A DNA stretch of 50,690 bases from Lewinellaceae bacterium (GTDB lineage: Bacteria > Bacteroidota > Bacteroidia > Chitinophagales > Saprospiraceae), in assembly GCA_947459655.1 (NCBI GenBank), contig CANHEE010000006.1, positions 1 to 50,690 of the forward strand, written 5' to 3'. How positions within the stretch are numbered: position 1 is the stretch's first letter; every line of letters begins with the position of its first letter. The notes under the pieces are model-generated. The model made no database searches. It saw only the letters and a program-made list of their open reading frames with translations, and had not been told where the DNA came from. Shown here in pieces: positions 31,850-41,600 of this stretch. The translations under genes and the position numbers were made by a program.

Positions 31850-33979
31850 TCACACCTCCTTCATGCTGAGGAATATCCGCTTTCTGGCAAGGTCAACCTC
31901 CGTTACCTTGACTGTGACCTGCTGGGTAAGCCGTACTACTTCTGAAGGATCCTTGATAAATCTGTTGGCCATTTGTGAAACGTGCACGAGTCCATCCTGC
32001 TTCACACCGATATCAACAAAGGCCCCGAATTTGGTGATGTTGGTGACGATACCGGGCAAGACCATACCCACACTGAGGTCCTCCATTGAGCGAACATCTC
32101 CGAATTCAAACGGAATGGCCTTGCCGCGGGGATCCAGTCCCGGTTTTTCGAGCTCTTTCATGATGTCTTTAAGGGTTGGGAGCCCCACGGTATCAGTAAT
32201 GTAGTTCTTCAATTGAATCTCCTGTCTTTTTTCCCTGTTCCGAATCAACTCACCAACATCGCAACCCAGATCTTTAGCCATTTTGGTCACGATATGATAG
32301 GATTCCGGGTGAACTGCTGTATTGTCCAGCGGATTTTTGGAATCCCTGACGCGTAGAAAGCCTGCCGCCTGTTCGAAAGCCTTTTCACCCATTCTTGGAA
32401 CCTTTTTAACTGCATCCCGTGATTTAAAGGCGCCGTTTTCAGCCCTGTAGCTTACGATGTTTTGCGCCAGCGCCGGTCCGAGTCCTGAGACATAGGTCAG
32501 CAAATGCTTACTTGCCGTGTTTAGGTTGATACCCACGGAATTCACACAAAGCTCCACCACCCTGTCCAGACTTTCTTTCAGCATTTTCTGGTTGACATCG
32601 TGCTGGTACTGACCCACGCCGATGGATTTGGCATCTATTTTTACCAGTTCAGCGAGTGGGTCTGAGAGCCTTCTCCCGATACTGACTGCTCCCCTCACTG
32701 TAACATCGTATTCGGGAAATTCCTCACGGGCCACTTCTGATGCAGAATAGATGGAAGCGCCACTTTCGTTAACCATGAAATATTCGACTGTTCTACCAGT
32801 TTTCAGATGTTTCAGCAAATCCATGGTTTCCCTGCCAGCGGTTCCATTTCCAACCGCTATTGCCTCTATATCATAGGTTTCTATCAGGTTTTTCAGCTTG
32901 TTGAGGGCTGTATGCTCATCATTTTGTGGCGGGTGCGGGTATATGGTGGTATTTGTAAGCAGGTTGCCAAATTCGTCCATGCACACCACTTTGCAGCCTG
33001 TTCGAAACCCAGGGTCAATTGCAAGCACCCTTTTTTCCCCGAGTGGCGCAGCCAGGAGCAGCTGCCTCAAATTGTCGGCAAAAACACTGATCGCTTCCAC
33101 ATCGGCCTTCTCCTTTGAGCTGTTGCGAAATTCGGTCTCGATGGAAGGCAGAAGAAGTCTGTCGTAGCTGTCATCAACGGCCAATTTCACCTGTTTGCTA
33201 CAATCTCCGCTGCCGGTAACGAACTGTCTTTCCAATGCATCCAGCACCTCTTCTGCAGGTGGTTCAATCTGCACGCGCAAAAAGCCTTCCTCCTCTCCCC
33301 TTCTAATGGCCAGCAGTCGATGAGAAGGTATCGATTTCAGGGATTCTTCAAAACCGTAATAATCCTTGTACTTTACTCCCTCATTCTCCTTGTTTTTCAC
33401 AACTTTTGCAAAAACAGTTGCAGATTTGGCGAAGAAATTTCTCACCCGGTTTCTGGCTTCCTCGTTTTCAGAAACCAGCTCGGCAATGATGTCTCTGGCG
33501 CCCTGGAGGGCTTCTTCTGCTGTAGGAACCTCATCGCTGAGGAAATTTGCAGCAAGATCTACCGGGTCATCTGCATTTTTCTGCCCGAGAATACGCAATG
33601 CCAGTTGTTCAAGGCCTTTTTCTCTGGCAATACTTGCCCTGGTGCGCTTTTTTTGCCGGTAAGGCAGGTAAATATCCTCCAGTTCGGTCAGATTGTAGGT
33701 TGCCAAAATCCGCCGGCGTAGATCATCGGTCATTTTTCCCTGCTCCTCAATTGATTTCAGTATCGATTCCCTTCTTTTTTCGACTTCCTTAAGCTTGTCA
33801 AACTGATCCTTGATGTCTCCGACCTGGACCTCGTCGAGCGAACCAGTGACCTCCTTCCTGTACCTCGATATAAATGGGATAGTTGCACCTTCCTCAAGCA
33901 GCGCAATGGTATTTTCTACATTTTTGAATGAAATCTTCAGCGATAAGGATATGATTTCAATGTGCTTTGGGTTAATCAT
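31850..33979 (-). CDS. tex: Tex-family RNA-binding transcription accessory protein
   Basis: A protein of 709 residues matching Tex over its whole length. Helical N-terminal part (about 1-190) has ATIPFISRYRKEVTGSLDE and YLPYRQKKRTRASIAREKGLEQLA. A YqgF-like RNase H fold follows (LAIDPGFRTGCKVVCMDEFGNL), then helix-hairpin-helix units (ASKHLLTYVSGLGPALAQNIV). The C-terminal S1 domain (about 636-707) has GIVTNITKFGAFVDIGVKQDGLVHVSQM. Tex is a cytoplasmic nucleic-acid-binding factor affecting transcription and RNA handling. It is divergent from folD, and its promoter region holds the repeats at 34048-34109. Confidence 0.93.
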   Translation of the reverse strand: MINPKHIEIISLSLKISFKNVENTIALLEEGATIPFISRYRKEVTGSLDEVQVGDIKDQFDKLKEVEKRRESILKSIEEQGKMTDDLRRRILATYNLTELEDIYLPYRQKKRTRASIAREKGLEQLALRILGQKNADDPVDLAANFLSDEVPTAEEALQGARDIIAELVSENEEARNRVRNFFAKSATVFAKVVKNKENEGVKYKDYYGFEESLKSIPSHRLLAIRRGEEEGFLRVQIEPPAEEVLDALERQFVTGSGDCSKQVKLAVDDSYDRLLLPSIETEFRNSSKEKADVEAISVFADNLRQLLLAAPLGEKRVLAIDPGFRTGCKVVCMDEFGNLLTNTTIYPHPPQNDEHTALNKLKNLIETYDIEAIAVGNGTAGRETMDLLKHLKTGRTVEYFMVNESGASIYSASEVAREEFPEYDVTVRGAVSIGRRLSDPLAELVKIDAKSIGVGQYQHDVNQKMLKESLDRVVELCVNSVGINLNTASKHLLTYVSGLGPALAQNIVSYRAENGAFKSRDAVKKVPRMGEKAFEQAAGFLRVRDSKNPLDNTAVHPESYHIVTKMAKDLGCDVGELIRNREKRQEIQLKNYITDTVGLPTLKDIMKELEKPGLDPRGKAIPFEFGDVRSMEDLSVGMVLPGIVTNITKFGAFVDIGVKQDGLVHVSQMANRFIKDPSEVVRLTQQVTVKVTEVDLARKRIFLSMKEV

Positions 33980-34031
33980 AGTATTTTCAGACGCGATGGG
34001 CGATAGTTGTTAATTGATACAATCATTTCCA

Positions 34032-34039
34032 CAAAAGTA
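34032..34039 (-). promoter_or_regulatory. Candidate -7 box TACTTTTG for tex
   Basis: Exact TAnnTTTG match on the minus strand, 53 bp before the tex ATG. A TTG lies 23 bp upstream, slightly outside the usual spacing. Confidence 0.45.
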
Positions 34040-34047
34040 CGACATCA

Positions 34048-34109
34048 GCTATTTCAGAATAGCAATTCCCAAGAAATTATTATCCGATGAACGCGGCTAT
34101 TTCTGAATA
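34048..34109. repeat. Direct repeat between tex and folD
   Basis: A 14-bp word GCTATTTC(A/T)GAATA occurs at 34048-34061 and 34096-34109 with one difference. The first copy is also an inverted repeat (GCTATT/AATAGC). It lies between divergent promoters and may be a regulator site. Confidence 0.4.
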
Positions 34110-34160
34110 CAATGCTTGGGAAAGTCAGTAAAGACTACGATTTTTGCAAAAAATAAAACG

Positions 34161-35027
34161 ATGGTTCTTTTAGACGGAAAGCTCATTTCGGAGCAGATAA
34201 AGGCTGAGATAAAAGTAGAAGTCGAATCGATTGTCCGGAGAAACGGCAAAGTACCCCATCTTGCGGCAGTCCTTGTTGGCGACAATCCTGCCAGTGAGGC
34301 CTATGTTCGAAGCAAAGTCCGCTCCTGCGAGCAGGTGGGATTCAAATCTACGCTGATTCGCAGAGGTGCTGACATCACTGAGGCGGAACTGCTCGAAATC
34401 GTCCGGCAACTGAATGATGACAAAGAAATTGACGGATTTATCGTCCAGCTACCGCTCCCAAAGCATATTGACGAAATGAAAGTGACGCTGGCCATCGATT
34501 ACCGCAAAGACGTCGACGGTTTTCATCCGGTCAATTTTGGTAAAATGGCTCAGGGAATGGATACTTTCTTGCCGGCCACTCCATACGGAATCATCGAGAT
34601 ACTTGAGCGATACAAAATTCAAACTGCAGGAAAGCATTGCGTGGTTGTAGGCAGAAGCAACATCGTAGGAACCCCCGTAAGTATCCTGATGTCGCGCAAG
34701 GGGAAAGACTGCACTGTAACACTAACGCATAGCAAAACGGAGGACATTGCATCCGAAATCAGAAGGGCAGATATCGTCATTGCTGCCATTGGCATTCCCC
34801 GTTTTATTACAGCCGACATGGTAAAGCCGGGTGCCGTGGTTGTCGACGTGGGCATTAACAGAATTGAAGATGCCGCTGCTAAAAACGGGAACAGACTGGT
34901 CGGCGATGTAGATTTTGACCATGTAGCACCAAAATGCAGTTACATCACACCGGTACCGGGTGGAATCGGTCTGATGACCGTCACCTGTCTGTTGCTAAAC
35001 ACCCTAAAAGCCGCAAGTCAAGAATGA
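34161..35027 (+). CDS. folD: Methylenetetrahydrofolate dehydrogenase/cyclohydrolase
   Basis: A protein of 288 residues from ATG 34161 (MVLLDGKLISEQI); an upstream in-frame TTG at 34116 adds non-conserved residues. Family marks are LAAVLVGDNPASEAYVRSK, with the catalytic Tyr and Lys, DGFIVQLPLPKHI, KDVDGFHPVNFG, the nucleotide-binding VVVGRSNIVGTPV, and the closing VPGGIGLMTVTCLL. It converts methylene-THF to formyl-THF with NADP. Its stop overlaps the start of the next gene by ATGA. Confidence 0.95.
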   Translation: MVLLDGKLISEQIKAEIKVEVESIVRRNGKVPHLAAVLVGDNPASEAYVRSKVRSCEQVGFKSTLIRRGADITEAELLEIVRQLNDDKEIDGFIVQLPLPKHIDEMKVTLAIDYRKDVDGFHPVNFGKMAQGMDTFLPATPYGIIEILERYKIQTAGKHCVVVGRSNIVGTPVSILMSRKGKDCTVTLTHSKTEDIASEIRRADIVIAAIGIPRFITADMVKPGAVVVDVGINRIEDAAAKNGNRLVGDVDFDHVAPKCSYITPVPGGIGLMTVTCLLLNTLKAASQE

Positions 35028-35437
35028 GTCCTAAGGAAATAGTTGAAAAAGGCATGTATGAACGCGATGCTTTCAGCAAATGGCTCGGAATTGAGTTGCT
35101 GGAAGTACGCGAGGGCTACGCAAAAGTAAGCATGACGGTAAGACCCGAAATGACCAACGGATTTCAGATAGCGCACGGCGGCATAACCTACTCGCTGGCG
35201 GATAGTTGCCTTGCCTTTGCTTCCAATTCACATGGAAGACATGCAGTATCCATTGAGACTTCCATTTCCCATACAAAAGCAGTCTTACCGGGCGATTTTT
35301 TAATGGCAGAATCAAAACTGGAAAACCTTTCAGGGAAACTGGGTATTTACACAGTCAAAGTAACCAATCAGAAAAACGAAATGGTGGCCTTGTTCAAGGG
35401 AACCGTTTACCGCAAAGATTCGGAGTGGAAAATTTGA
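35024..35437 (+). CDS. PaaI-like hotdog-fold acyl-CoA thioesterase
   Basis: A protein of 137 residues from ATG 35024, which overlaps the folD stop in ATGA. The hotdog fold is shown by FSKWLGIELLEVREGYAKVSMTV, the helix motif NGFQIAHGGITYSLADSCLAFASNS (with the conserved HGG), and SIETSISHTKAVLPGDFLMAES. This matches the PaaI family, which hydrolyses aryl- or acyl-CoA esters, often in phenylacetate catabolism. No paa genes are nearby, so the substrate is open. A 3-hydroxyacyl-CoA dehydrogenase lies two genes on, giving a weak acyl-CoA link. Confidence 0.82.
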   Translation: MSPKEIVEKGMYERDAFSKWLGIELLEVREGYAKVSMTVRPEMTNGFQIAHGGITYSLADSCLAFASNSHGRHAVSIETSISHTKAVLPGDFLMAESKLENLSGKLGIYTVKVTNQKNEMVALFKGTVYRKDSEWKI

Positions 35438-35567
35438 AGTATCCCCTCAACATTACAGCATTTTTAGTGTTTGTGCTGAGATAATAAATACAAAAACCAA
35501 CTTTAAAAAATCCGTCATTTGAATCCATCCGGAATCATTCATTTTTTGAAACCTTAGAAATCCAGTT

Positions 35568-37085
35568 ATGCGCGTTCGCTTTGCTCCCTCTCCGACCGGA
35601 GCCTTACATATTGGTGGTGTGCGCACCGCCCTTTTCAATTATCTGCTGGCTAGAAAACACGGGGGGACTTTTATCCTGCGTATTGAAGACACCGACCAAT
35701 CCAGATTTGTACCCGGAGCGGAAGAGTACATCATCAATGCTTTGAAATGGCTGGATATCATGCCGGTGGAAGGACCCGGAATCGGAGGCGATTATGGTCC
35801 TTATCGTCAAAGTGAGCGTAAGACCCTTTACAAGGAGCATGTTGACCATTTGTTGAAAAACGGCCAAGCCTATATCGCATTTGATACGCCAGAAGAGCTC
35901 GCAACCAAACGGGAAACATCGGTGAATTTCCAGTACGGCCCTGCAACGAGAGCAGAAATGCGCAACAGTCTCACACTCGGAGAAGCGGAGACCCAAACAT
36001 TGATTGACGTAGGAACACCCTACGTAGTCAGGATGAAAATACCTGACAATCGCAATATTATCGTAGACGATATCATCCGAGGCAAAGTAAGCATCTCCAG
36101 CAATGAACTGGATGACAAGGTTTTGATGAAGGCCGATGGCATGCCTACCTACCACCTGGCCAACATCGTAGATGATCACCTGATGAAAATAACGCATGTC
36201 ATCAGAGGTGAAGAGTGGCTGCCAAGCGCCGGGCATCATGTGCTGTTGTACGACTTTTTTGGATGGACGGACACCATGCCGCGATTTGCCCACCTTCCAC
36301 TCATACTGAAGCCTGATGGAAACGGAAAACTCAGCAAGAGGGATGGGGCTAAATTCGGCTTCCCAGTTTTTCCGCTCAGCTGGAATGCTGAAAACGCAGC
36401 GGATTCTTTCCATGGCTTTGATGAATTTGGATTTTTGCCGCAGGCGGTAAACAATTTTCTGGCTCTTCTGGGCTGGAATCCGGGTACAGAGCAGGAAATA
36501 TTCTCGCTGGAGGAGCTCACAGCTCTTTTTTCCCTGGAAAAAATAAACAAGGCCGGAGCTCGGTTCAATTTTGACAAAGCGAAGTGGTTCAATCAGCAGT
36601 ACATCATGGCGATGGACAATGCCGGATTGTCCAAACTGGTGAGGCCAATCATTGAGAAAAATGTGAAGTCACCGGATGAAGATTTTCTACAAAAGTTCTG
36701 TGGGCTAATGAAGGAAAGGGTCACTTTGCTAACCGACTTCTGGACAAACGGAAATTACTTTTTTCAGGACATAGAATTGTACGACACTGAGAAAATCAAA
36801 AAAAGCTGGAAACCCGAAAACAGGCCACGCTTTGAAAAAATGCTCGAAAAAGTTGCTGAAATTGAGCATTTTACATCTGAAGCTGTAGAAAGTTGCGTAA
36901 AAACCTATCTACTGGAAGAAAATCTCAAACCGGGCGAAATCCTGCCCATCTGGCGACTAGCCCTGTGCGGATCAATGCAGGGACCGGCAGTATTTGATAT
37001 GGCAGCTTTGCTCGGAAAGAACGAGACGCTCAAACGCTGGGATGCAGGAATGGCTTATTTCGACACCATATTGCAAAATGCCTGA
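35568..37085 (+). CDS. gltX: Glutamyl-tRNA synthetase
   Basis: A class I synthetase of 505 residues. The HIGH-type motif is PSPTGALHIGGVRTALFN (about 8-25), with RIEDTDQSR soon after. The KMSKS-type motif is GKLSKRDGAKFG near residue 255. The DDHLMKITHVIRGEEWLPS segment is typical of GluRS. The C-terminal helical anticodon domain runs from about 330 to 505. It charges tRNA-Glu with glutamate. It begins 130 bp after the thioesterase and is followed at 42 bp by the dehydrogenase. Confidence 0.95.
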   Translation: MRVRFAPSPTGALHIGGVRTALFNYLLARKHGGTFILRIEDTDQSRFVPGAEEYIINALKWLDIMPVEGPGIGGDYGPYRQSERKTLYKEHVDHLLKNGQAYIAFDTPEELATKRETSVNFQYGPATRAEMRNSLTLGEAETQTLIDVGTPYVVRMKIPDNRNIIVDDIIRGKVSISSNELDDKVLMKADGMPTYHLANIVDDHLMKITHVIRGEEWLPSAGHHVLLYDFFGWTDTMPRFAHLPLILKPDGNGKLSKRDGAKFGFPVFPLSWNAENAADSFHGFDEFGFLPQAVNNFLALLGWNPGTEQEIFSLEELTALFSLEKINKAGARFNFDKAKWFNQQYIMAMDNAGLSKLVRPIIEKNVKSPDEDFLQKFCGLMKERVTLLTDFWTNGNYFFQDIELYDTEKIKKSWKPENRPRFEKMLEKVAEIEHFTSEAVESCVKTYLLEENLKPGEILPIWRLALCGSMQGPAVFDMAALLGKNETLKRWDAGMAYFDTILQNA

Positions 37086-37126
37086 AAAGCTTGAAAGTAT
37101 ACATCATTCACCAAATACATAACAAT

Positions 37127-38026
37127 ATGCAAAATATTTCAGTAATCGGCGCAGGAACCATGGGCAACGGAATAGCCCATGTATTTGCCATGAAAGGTTT
37201 CAACGTCCAGCTTATCGACGTTTCGGCGGCGGCACTTGAAAAAGCCATTAAAACCATCGATGCCAATCTGGACAGGATGGTCAAAAAGGAGCAGATAAGC
37301 GATGCTGATAAAGCAGCAACACTAGGTCGCATCAGTACGAATACCAGTATCGCCGAAGGCATTCGCAATGCTGAATTGGTGGTTGAGGCCGCCACTGAGA
37401 ATGTAGACCTTAAGTTGAAAATCTTTCAGGAAATGGACAGCGCTGCACCTGCACATGCCATTCTGGCCACCAATACCTCCTCGATTTCCATCACCAGAAT
37501 AGCAGCGGTTACCGGCAGACCGGAGAAGGTGATTGGAATGCACTTTATGAATCCCGTTCCGGTGATGAAACTCGTCGAGGTCATCAGGGGTTATGCGACA
37601 AGCGATGAAACCACTGCGACAGTCATGCAGGTTTCAGAGCAACTGGGAAAAATTCCGGTAGAGGTTAATGATTATCCCGGATTTGTGGCCAACAGGATTT
37701 TGATGCCGATGATTAACGAGGCCATCTGCACCCTGTACGAAGGTGTCGCCGGTGTTTACGAAATCGATACCGTAATGAAACTTGGAATGGCTCACCCAAT
37801 GGGTCCGCTTCAACTCGCGGATTTCATCGGACTGGACGTATGTCTGGCTATTATGCGGGTATTGCACGATGGTTTTGGCAATCCTAAATATGCGCCTTGT
37901 CCATTGCTTGTGAATATGGTAATGGCCGGAAAGAAAGGTGTCAAATCAGGTGAGGGCTTCTACACTTATACTCTCGGTATAAAGGAATTAAAGGCTGCTC
38001 CACGTTTTTTACCGGCAGGCAACTGA
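37127..38026 (+). CDS. 3-hydroxyacyl-CoA (3-hydroxybutyryl-CoA) dehydrogenase
   Basis: A protein of 299 residues from ATG 37127; an upstream in-frame TTG at 37091 is not favoured. The Rossmann loop is GAGTMG (8-13). The catalytic region has TNTSSISITRIA, GMHFMNPVPVMKLVEVI (catalytic His) and NDYPGFVANRILMPMINEA. The helical dimer domain has DTVMKLGMAHPMGPLQLADFIGLD and ends at GEGFYTY. It oxidises 3-hydroxyacyl-CoA with NAD, or runs in reverse. It is of the short stand-alone Hbd type rather than a fused FadB. A bidirectional terminator follows. Confidence 0.92.
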   Translation: MQNISVIGAGTMGNGIAHVFAMKGFNVQLIDVSAAALEKAIKTIDANLDRMVKKEQISDADKAATLGRISTNTSIAEGIRNAELVVEAATENVDLKLKIFQEMDSAAPAHAILATNTSSISITRIAAVTGRPEKVIGMHFMNPVPVMKLVEVIRGYATSDETTATVMQVSEQLGKIPVEVNDYPGFVANRILMPMINEAICTLYEGVAGVYEIDTVMKLGMAHPMGPLQLADFIGLDVCLAIMRVLHDGFGNPKYAPCPLLVNMVMAGKKGVKSGEGFYTYTLGIKELKAAPRFLPAGN

Positions 38027-38052
38027 CTTCAATTTCAGGTTATTATATAATT

Positions 38053-38100
38053 TAAAAAAAACGAGGCAGCTGTGGTTAACACACTAGCCTCGTTTCTTTT
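38053..38100. terminator. Bidirectional terminator between convergent genes
   Basis: AAACGAGGC (38059-38067) pairs with GCCTCGTTT (38087-38095), with an A run before and a T-rich run after; an inner TGTG/CACA stem extends it. The right arm overlaps the last codons and stop of the minus-strand gene at 38084. Confidence 0.85.
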
Positions 38101-38602
38101 TTACGACAAAACTATCTACTACGATTGCCTTTTGGCGTGTTTTGAGGTATACTTTCGTGCGCTCTTCTTTTAATGCAGCAGCAGCGCCCTTAACATCCAG
38201 TTCTTTTTTATTCAGTTTTCGGTGGTAGGTCAGGATAACGAAGGTTGCCATATCTTCCGGATGAGATAGGCCTATGCCTTTCAGGTAATGCGAAAATCGG
38301 GATCCCCCGTCAAATCCCCAGTTATTGATGATCCAGCGCTGAAAACTAAAATACAGTTTATGGGTGGCATCATCCTCCGACATCGACCTGAATGATTGTC
38401 TGTCTTTTTCGTCAATCAACTGGTCGAGCTGCAGAAACGCATCGCTTAGATCTTTTGGGATGTAACGACCGAAAAGCCGCTCTTTTTTTATCCGCTCTTC
38501 ATACTGCACCTTGTACGCTGCCTCTGTATCAGCAGGCTCGTATTTTTGACAGAGCGCAAAGAAGGGATTTAGCAGCAGCGAGAAAACCAAAATTTTATAC
38601 AT
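38084..38602 (-). CDS. DUF6794-like exported protein
   Basis: A protein of 172 residues from ATG 38602; an upstream start at 38650 overlaps the helicase gene and precedes the signal. Residues 1-18 are a signal peptide (MYKILVFSLLLNPFFALCQ). The mature domain has IPKDLSDAFLQLDQLIDEKDRQ, the WIINNWGFDGGSRFSHYLKGIGLSHPEDMA core and a YHRKLN motif, the pattern of the DUF6794 family of Bacteroidota. Function is unknown. The basic tail KKKRG is encoded inside the terminator stem. It lies 41 bp downstream of the helicase gene and is probably on the same transcript. Confidence 0.65.
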   Translation of the reverse strand: MYKILVFSLLLNPFFALCQKYEPADTEAAYKVQYEERIKKERLFGRYIPKDLSDAFLQLDQLIDEKDRQSFRSMSEDDATHKLYFSFQRWIINNWGFDGGSRFSHYLKGIGLSHPEDMATFVILTYHRKLNKKELDVKGAAAALKEERTKVYLKTRQKAIVVDSFVVKKKRG

Positions 38603-38642
38603 GATTATGAAACTGAATTTTTCAGATATTATTGCAAAACAC

Positions 38643-41600
38643 TCACTCATTTAACCACTTGATCAGTTCGTTGTAGATGGGCGCTTCTGACAAAACGGCT
38701 TCGTTGCCCACCACCACCAGTTGTTTTCTCGCACGGGTAAGCGCTACATTTAGTTTCCTGTCGGTGCCATCGCTTGAAAGCGATACCATCTGTTGCAGCT
38801 GCCGCACCGAGTTTGTGCAAAGCGAAATTAGAATGATATCCCTGGAGCCGCCCTGATAGCGTTCCACAGTATCCACGGTAAAAAGCGAAGCGTCTACTCC
38901 CCTTTCCTGCATGGTGTGCAAAATCTGTGCAATCTGCGCCCTGTACGGGGTAATGACACCCACTGAACTTGCTGTCAATTCCAGTCCTGAGGCATGGTAG
39001 ATGCCCTGAATCGACTCAATGATGTCTACGACCTTTTCTGCCTCATAAACATTGACTTTTCCATTTCCGGAAGAATGATCGGTCGGCGTAGAAAGGAACA
39101 ACTTCCGACGGACAGCCAGCCTGGTATCCAGTTCAGAACAACCATTAGGCAGCGCATACTGTAATACAGCGGTCTGGTTTCCGTTAAGTCCTTCCGGCAG
39201 TATATGCAGATTTTCTCCGTAAAAATAGCGGCTTGGGAAATCTACAATTTCGCTGTGCATTCTCCCCTGTCTGCTCAGTTGGTCGAAAGCCCAATCCCAG
39301 CCGTTATCAACGCAGCGCAAATATAGTCTTTCGAAGAAAGAATTTCTGAGGTTCGTGAGGCCAATTTCATGCAGCAGTGGCTGATGAACGGCTGACTGCT
39401 CCTCTGACTGGGTCACCACTGCCGGAAGTTGTCGATGGTCGCCGATGAGAATAAATCGCGGAATACCGGCCAGCAAGCCTATGATCTGTGGCTCCAGAAT
39501 CTGGGAAGCCTCATCAATGACGATGGTGTCGAATTTTTTCAATTTAAGCAGCTCGGGTCTGGTGTTCATCGACGCGACTGTAGCCACAAAAATCCGCTTT
39601 CCGTCAATCAGTTCTTTTAGTTCCGCACGTTTTGTGATGCCCTCCATTTTCTTTTCCAGCAATTTGTCGTGAAAAGTCGGACTTGCTGCGTACCGGGAAC
39701 CTATCCGCAAGTATGCATCTTCATAGCTCTGCCCATTGGATGAAATCGCTTCGCAAATCTCATCTACTGCCCTATTGGTATAGGCAAGAAATAGCACATT
39801 CTCCGTGGTTTCCTCCATGAGGTAAGCAGACAACTGTCGGAGCATTACACTGGTTTTTCCCGTACCCGGAGGCCCCCAGAGCAAGAAGTACTGTTTTGAG
39901 CTAATCATTTTTTCAAATATCACCTTCTGCTCATTTGTCAATTTATCAAGACACTGCCGATGTTGCACTTTTGAAATGGGTTTTTCAGGTGGCGCTACTG
40001 TCAATAGTAGGTTGCGAACCTTCTGAGGGGCTGCCATCAGCGCGAAAAGCCCCTTGTACATAGACATAAAGCTGCTGTCGTACATGTCAGGCTCGATATT
40101 CCATGAATTTCCCGCATCAAAAACACCCTGATTGAACTGCCTGTTGCGAAGCCTGAAGCACACTCTCTCCGGACTGATTTCCAGGATGGTACCTTTGAAC
40201 ACTTGATTGTGCAATACAGAGGAAGAGGAAATGTTGTCGTCCCCATCTTCCGGCTGACGGGCCACACTCAGCACGGCCACATCTCCTGCACGGAAATTGG
40301 CCAGCGGATTTGTTTTTACCGTCCTGTCGAAAACGAGAATCGGGTCATCTGCCATGGTATGGTTTTCGGCTATGCTCAAACCCTGCAGCACCTGAAAGGA
40401 CTCATCCTTTTCGGCCATAGAATTCAGCCAAAGCGAAGCCACGCCATTGGCATTTTCAAGGCCCTGAATGCCTGTTTTGGCAATCCGGTGTTCGGTAGCA
40501 ATCATTGCGGAGAACGAATGAAAGTAATGCTTTTCGCGTGCGTCCATTCGACTATAAACCTGCTCAAACAAATTGACATCCTTTTGTAGAAAGCCACCGT
40601 CCGGAACATTTTCGCTACGCAGTCTGGAATAAATATACCCATCCGCAAGTGATCTGAACTCTGCATCGGGTTGGGCTGGCCGGCCTTTTATCACGGCAAT
40701 CTCGTAGGCAATGAGTTGATTCCGCTGATTGAGTGCCTCAAACTGCTGCGCCTTCACTGCCGGTGCATAGCGTAGGGTATCGGCATCCATCTGCGAGTAC
40801 AGAATATAGTTCTGCGGTGCGGATTGCTCCCCGTAGGCAGACTTAATCATCAGGTCATAAAGGAGCGTCTGGGTGTAATGGCTGTGACCGACATTGTAAC
40901 CATTTGGCTTGAATGGTTTTCCGCTTTTCAATTCGATAATGGCAGTCTGCCTACCATCCTCCGGATCCAGGTGTAGCAGATCCAAACGACCTTGCAAACC
41001 ATAAGTTTCTGCATAAAAAGTAGGTTCAAGAAAACAGTTTCTTCGGTTAAGTTCCGTTGTCTCAAGCTGCTGTAAAATAACTTTTCTGATGTTGTTGTAG
41101 TGAATTCTTGCCTTGTTGTAAAGGTCCTTCAGCTCGTTGTCGCTCATCATGACGAAGGCGAAGGGACTCAGTTTAAAAACCCTGGTAAAAAGACTTTCAA
41201 ATGAATGCCCAGGATCAACGACCAGCTCGTCAAGAAAGAAATTGGCAATGTTTCCCATCAGAATATGCGGCGAGTTTTCTTTTGGGAGAAACCTGCTCAG
41301 CAGAAAGGAAGTCGTGTCTGTCCTGTTGTTTTCTTTGAAACACTCTGCAACAGAGGTGACGTCCATGAGATAATCAGGCTCGACAACAAACGCTTTTGGG
41401 ATTAGCACCCCTTCACTGTCTACGATAATGTCCAGGAGATTTAGCGTAATCGGAAATCCGGTAACCTTCCTGATGGCGTTGATTGATGACATGAAATTTT
41501 CATTGCGGCGATCGTTGTATCTGATGAGGAGTACTCTGTCGGGGTATTGTTCTGATTTTGCCTGCAGCAATTCTCTTGCCGGATCATCCTCAACTGCTAC

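Noticed and set aside
35604-36413. Minus-strand open frame of 269 codons
   Set aside because: Antisense to gltX, whose HIGH and KMSKS motifs are intact; no features of its own.
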